Shown here piece after piece: positions 5,524 through 5,958 of a stretch of DNA of 5,958 nucleotides. Source of the stretch: Candidatus Fermentibacterota bacterium (GTDB lineage Bacteria > Fermentibacterota > Fermentibacteria > Fermentibacterales > Fermentibacteraceae); contig JAAYTY010000204.1 of the NCBI GenBank assembly GCA_012523605.1, forward strand, positions 1 through 5,958, given 5' to 3'. The position numbers and the translations under genes are program-made. Positions within the stretch are counted from its first letter, which is position 1. Each line of letters opens with the position of its first letter. The notes under the pieces are model-generated. The model did no database searches, was not told the DNA's origin, and saw only the letters and a program-made list of their open reading frames with translations.

Positions 5524-5958
5524 TCAGCCCTCGATCGTCTCGGCCGCGAGACGGCAGAGGGTCATGACGTCCTCGTCGCTTTCCACCGACACGGCGCGGG
5601 AACGCAGCGCGGACGCCCCCCGGAACCCCTTCAGATAGTGCACGAGATGTCCTCTCATCAGGTGATAGACCCAGGGCGGCGGAATCGTCTCCTTCATCAT
5701 CGAGAGGTGCCGCACGACGGTCGTCACGAATTCCTCGCGCGAGGGCTTCTCGGAACCCCCGCCCGAAAGCTCCCTGAAGATCCAGGGACGCCCAAGGGCG
5801 CCTCGGCCGATCATGATCCCCGAGGCTCCTGAGGACTTCAGGAGATCCCTCGCCGCCCCCGGCGACGAGGAATCCCCATTCGCGATCACCGGAACCGGAG
5901 ACGGCTCAGCGATCCGCGCGATGCCCCCCGCGTCGACGGGTCCGGAGAACATGTCCGA
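5524..5958 (-). CDS. dus: tRNA-dihydrouridine synthase (DusB-like), C-terminal part, N-terminus beyond window
   Basis: Dus enzymes use FMN and NADPH to reduce specific uridines in tRNA to dihydrouridine in the cytoplasm. The frame is open to the right edge of the window. An apparent Met at 5952 is internal: it sits within the family's YSGPADW-like region (here FSGPVDA) that follows the active-site half of the barrel. Numbering from that Met, VPVIANGD (20-27) and GIMIGRGALGRPWIF (45-59) form the FMN phosphate-binding end of the TIM barrel. The C-terminal helical domain (about 75-142) contains RGHLVHYLKGF, typical of DusB-type proteins. The catalytic Cys and about 180-200 N-terminal residues are outside the window. 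The gene stops at 5524-5526, 14 nt before the TPR lipoprotein start. Arginine and isoleucine codons are mainly CGN and ATC, unlike the + strand genes. The Dus family call is firm; the DusB subtype is less sure. Confidence 0.92.
   Translation of the reverse strand, partial: SDMFSGPVDAGGIARIAEPSPVPVIANGDSSSPGAARDLLKSSGASGIMIGRGALGRPWIFRELSGGGSEKPSREEFVTTVVRHLSMMKETIPPPWVYHLMRGHLVHYLKGFRGASALRSRAVSVESDEDVMTLCRLAAETIEG

Noticed and set aside
4325..5832. Two + strand open frames (437 and 316 codons) over the NlpC, TPR and dus genes
   Set aside because: Their translations are Arg/Pro/Gly-rich and motif-free, and they overlap genes with clear family motifs in other frames.
1..5958. CRISPR arrays, insertion sequences, tRNA/rRNA genes, riboswitches, attachment sites
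   Set aside because: I saw no direct-repeat array, transposase motif, terminal inverted repeats or tRNA-like cloverleaf, and there is no intergenic space above 14 bp to hold a riboswitch or RNA gene.

Overview
The window is a gene-dense stretch from a GC-rich, LPS-making (diderm) bacterium. It holds six protein genes, two of them cut by the window edges, and almost no non-coding DNA. The + strand genes use AGG for arginine and ATA for isoleucine unusually often for such GC-rich DNA. That fits several uncultivated diderm lineages (for example FCB-type candidate phyla) or Synergistota-like genomes, but the sequence alone does not settle the taxon.

Positions 1-4751 (+ strand) look like one tightly packed operon with every junction overlapping. 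The first gene, cut at the left edge, is an in-frame fusion of a DUF374 (lysophospholipid acyltransferase-like) domain to Kdo transferase (WaaA/KdtA). It overlaps lpxK (lipid A 4'-kinase) by 4 nt. lpxK overlaps nadB (L-aspartate oxidase, first step of de novo NAD synthesis) by 17 nt. nadB shares one base with a small lipoprotein of the NlpC/P60 peptidoglycan hydrolase family, whose catalytic residues have the same spacing as in MepS. The operon therefore joins lipid A/Kdo assembly, cofactor synthesis and cell-wall remodelling.

Positions 4757-5958 (- strand) carry a convergent pair: a tRNA-dihydrouridine synthase (N-terminus beyond the right edge), followed 14 nt later by a predicted lipoprotein with about four TPR-like repeats and a possible divergent LysM-like segment. 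Only 5 bp separate the two converging stop codons, and I see no terminator there.

Most of the content is recognisable housekeeping and envelope biology. I found no CRISPR array, mobile element, RNA gene or defence system. The best candidate for something new is the DUF374-WaaA fusion, a possible bifunctional late acyltransferase/Kdo transferase. Next are the altered RGYG motif in LpxK and the unfamiliar TPR lipoprotein.
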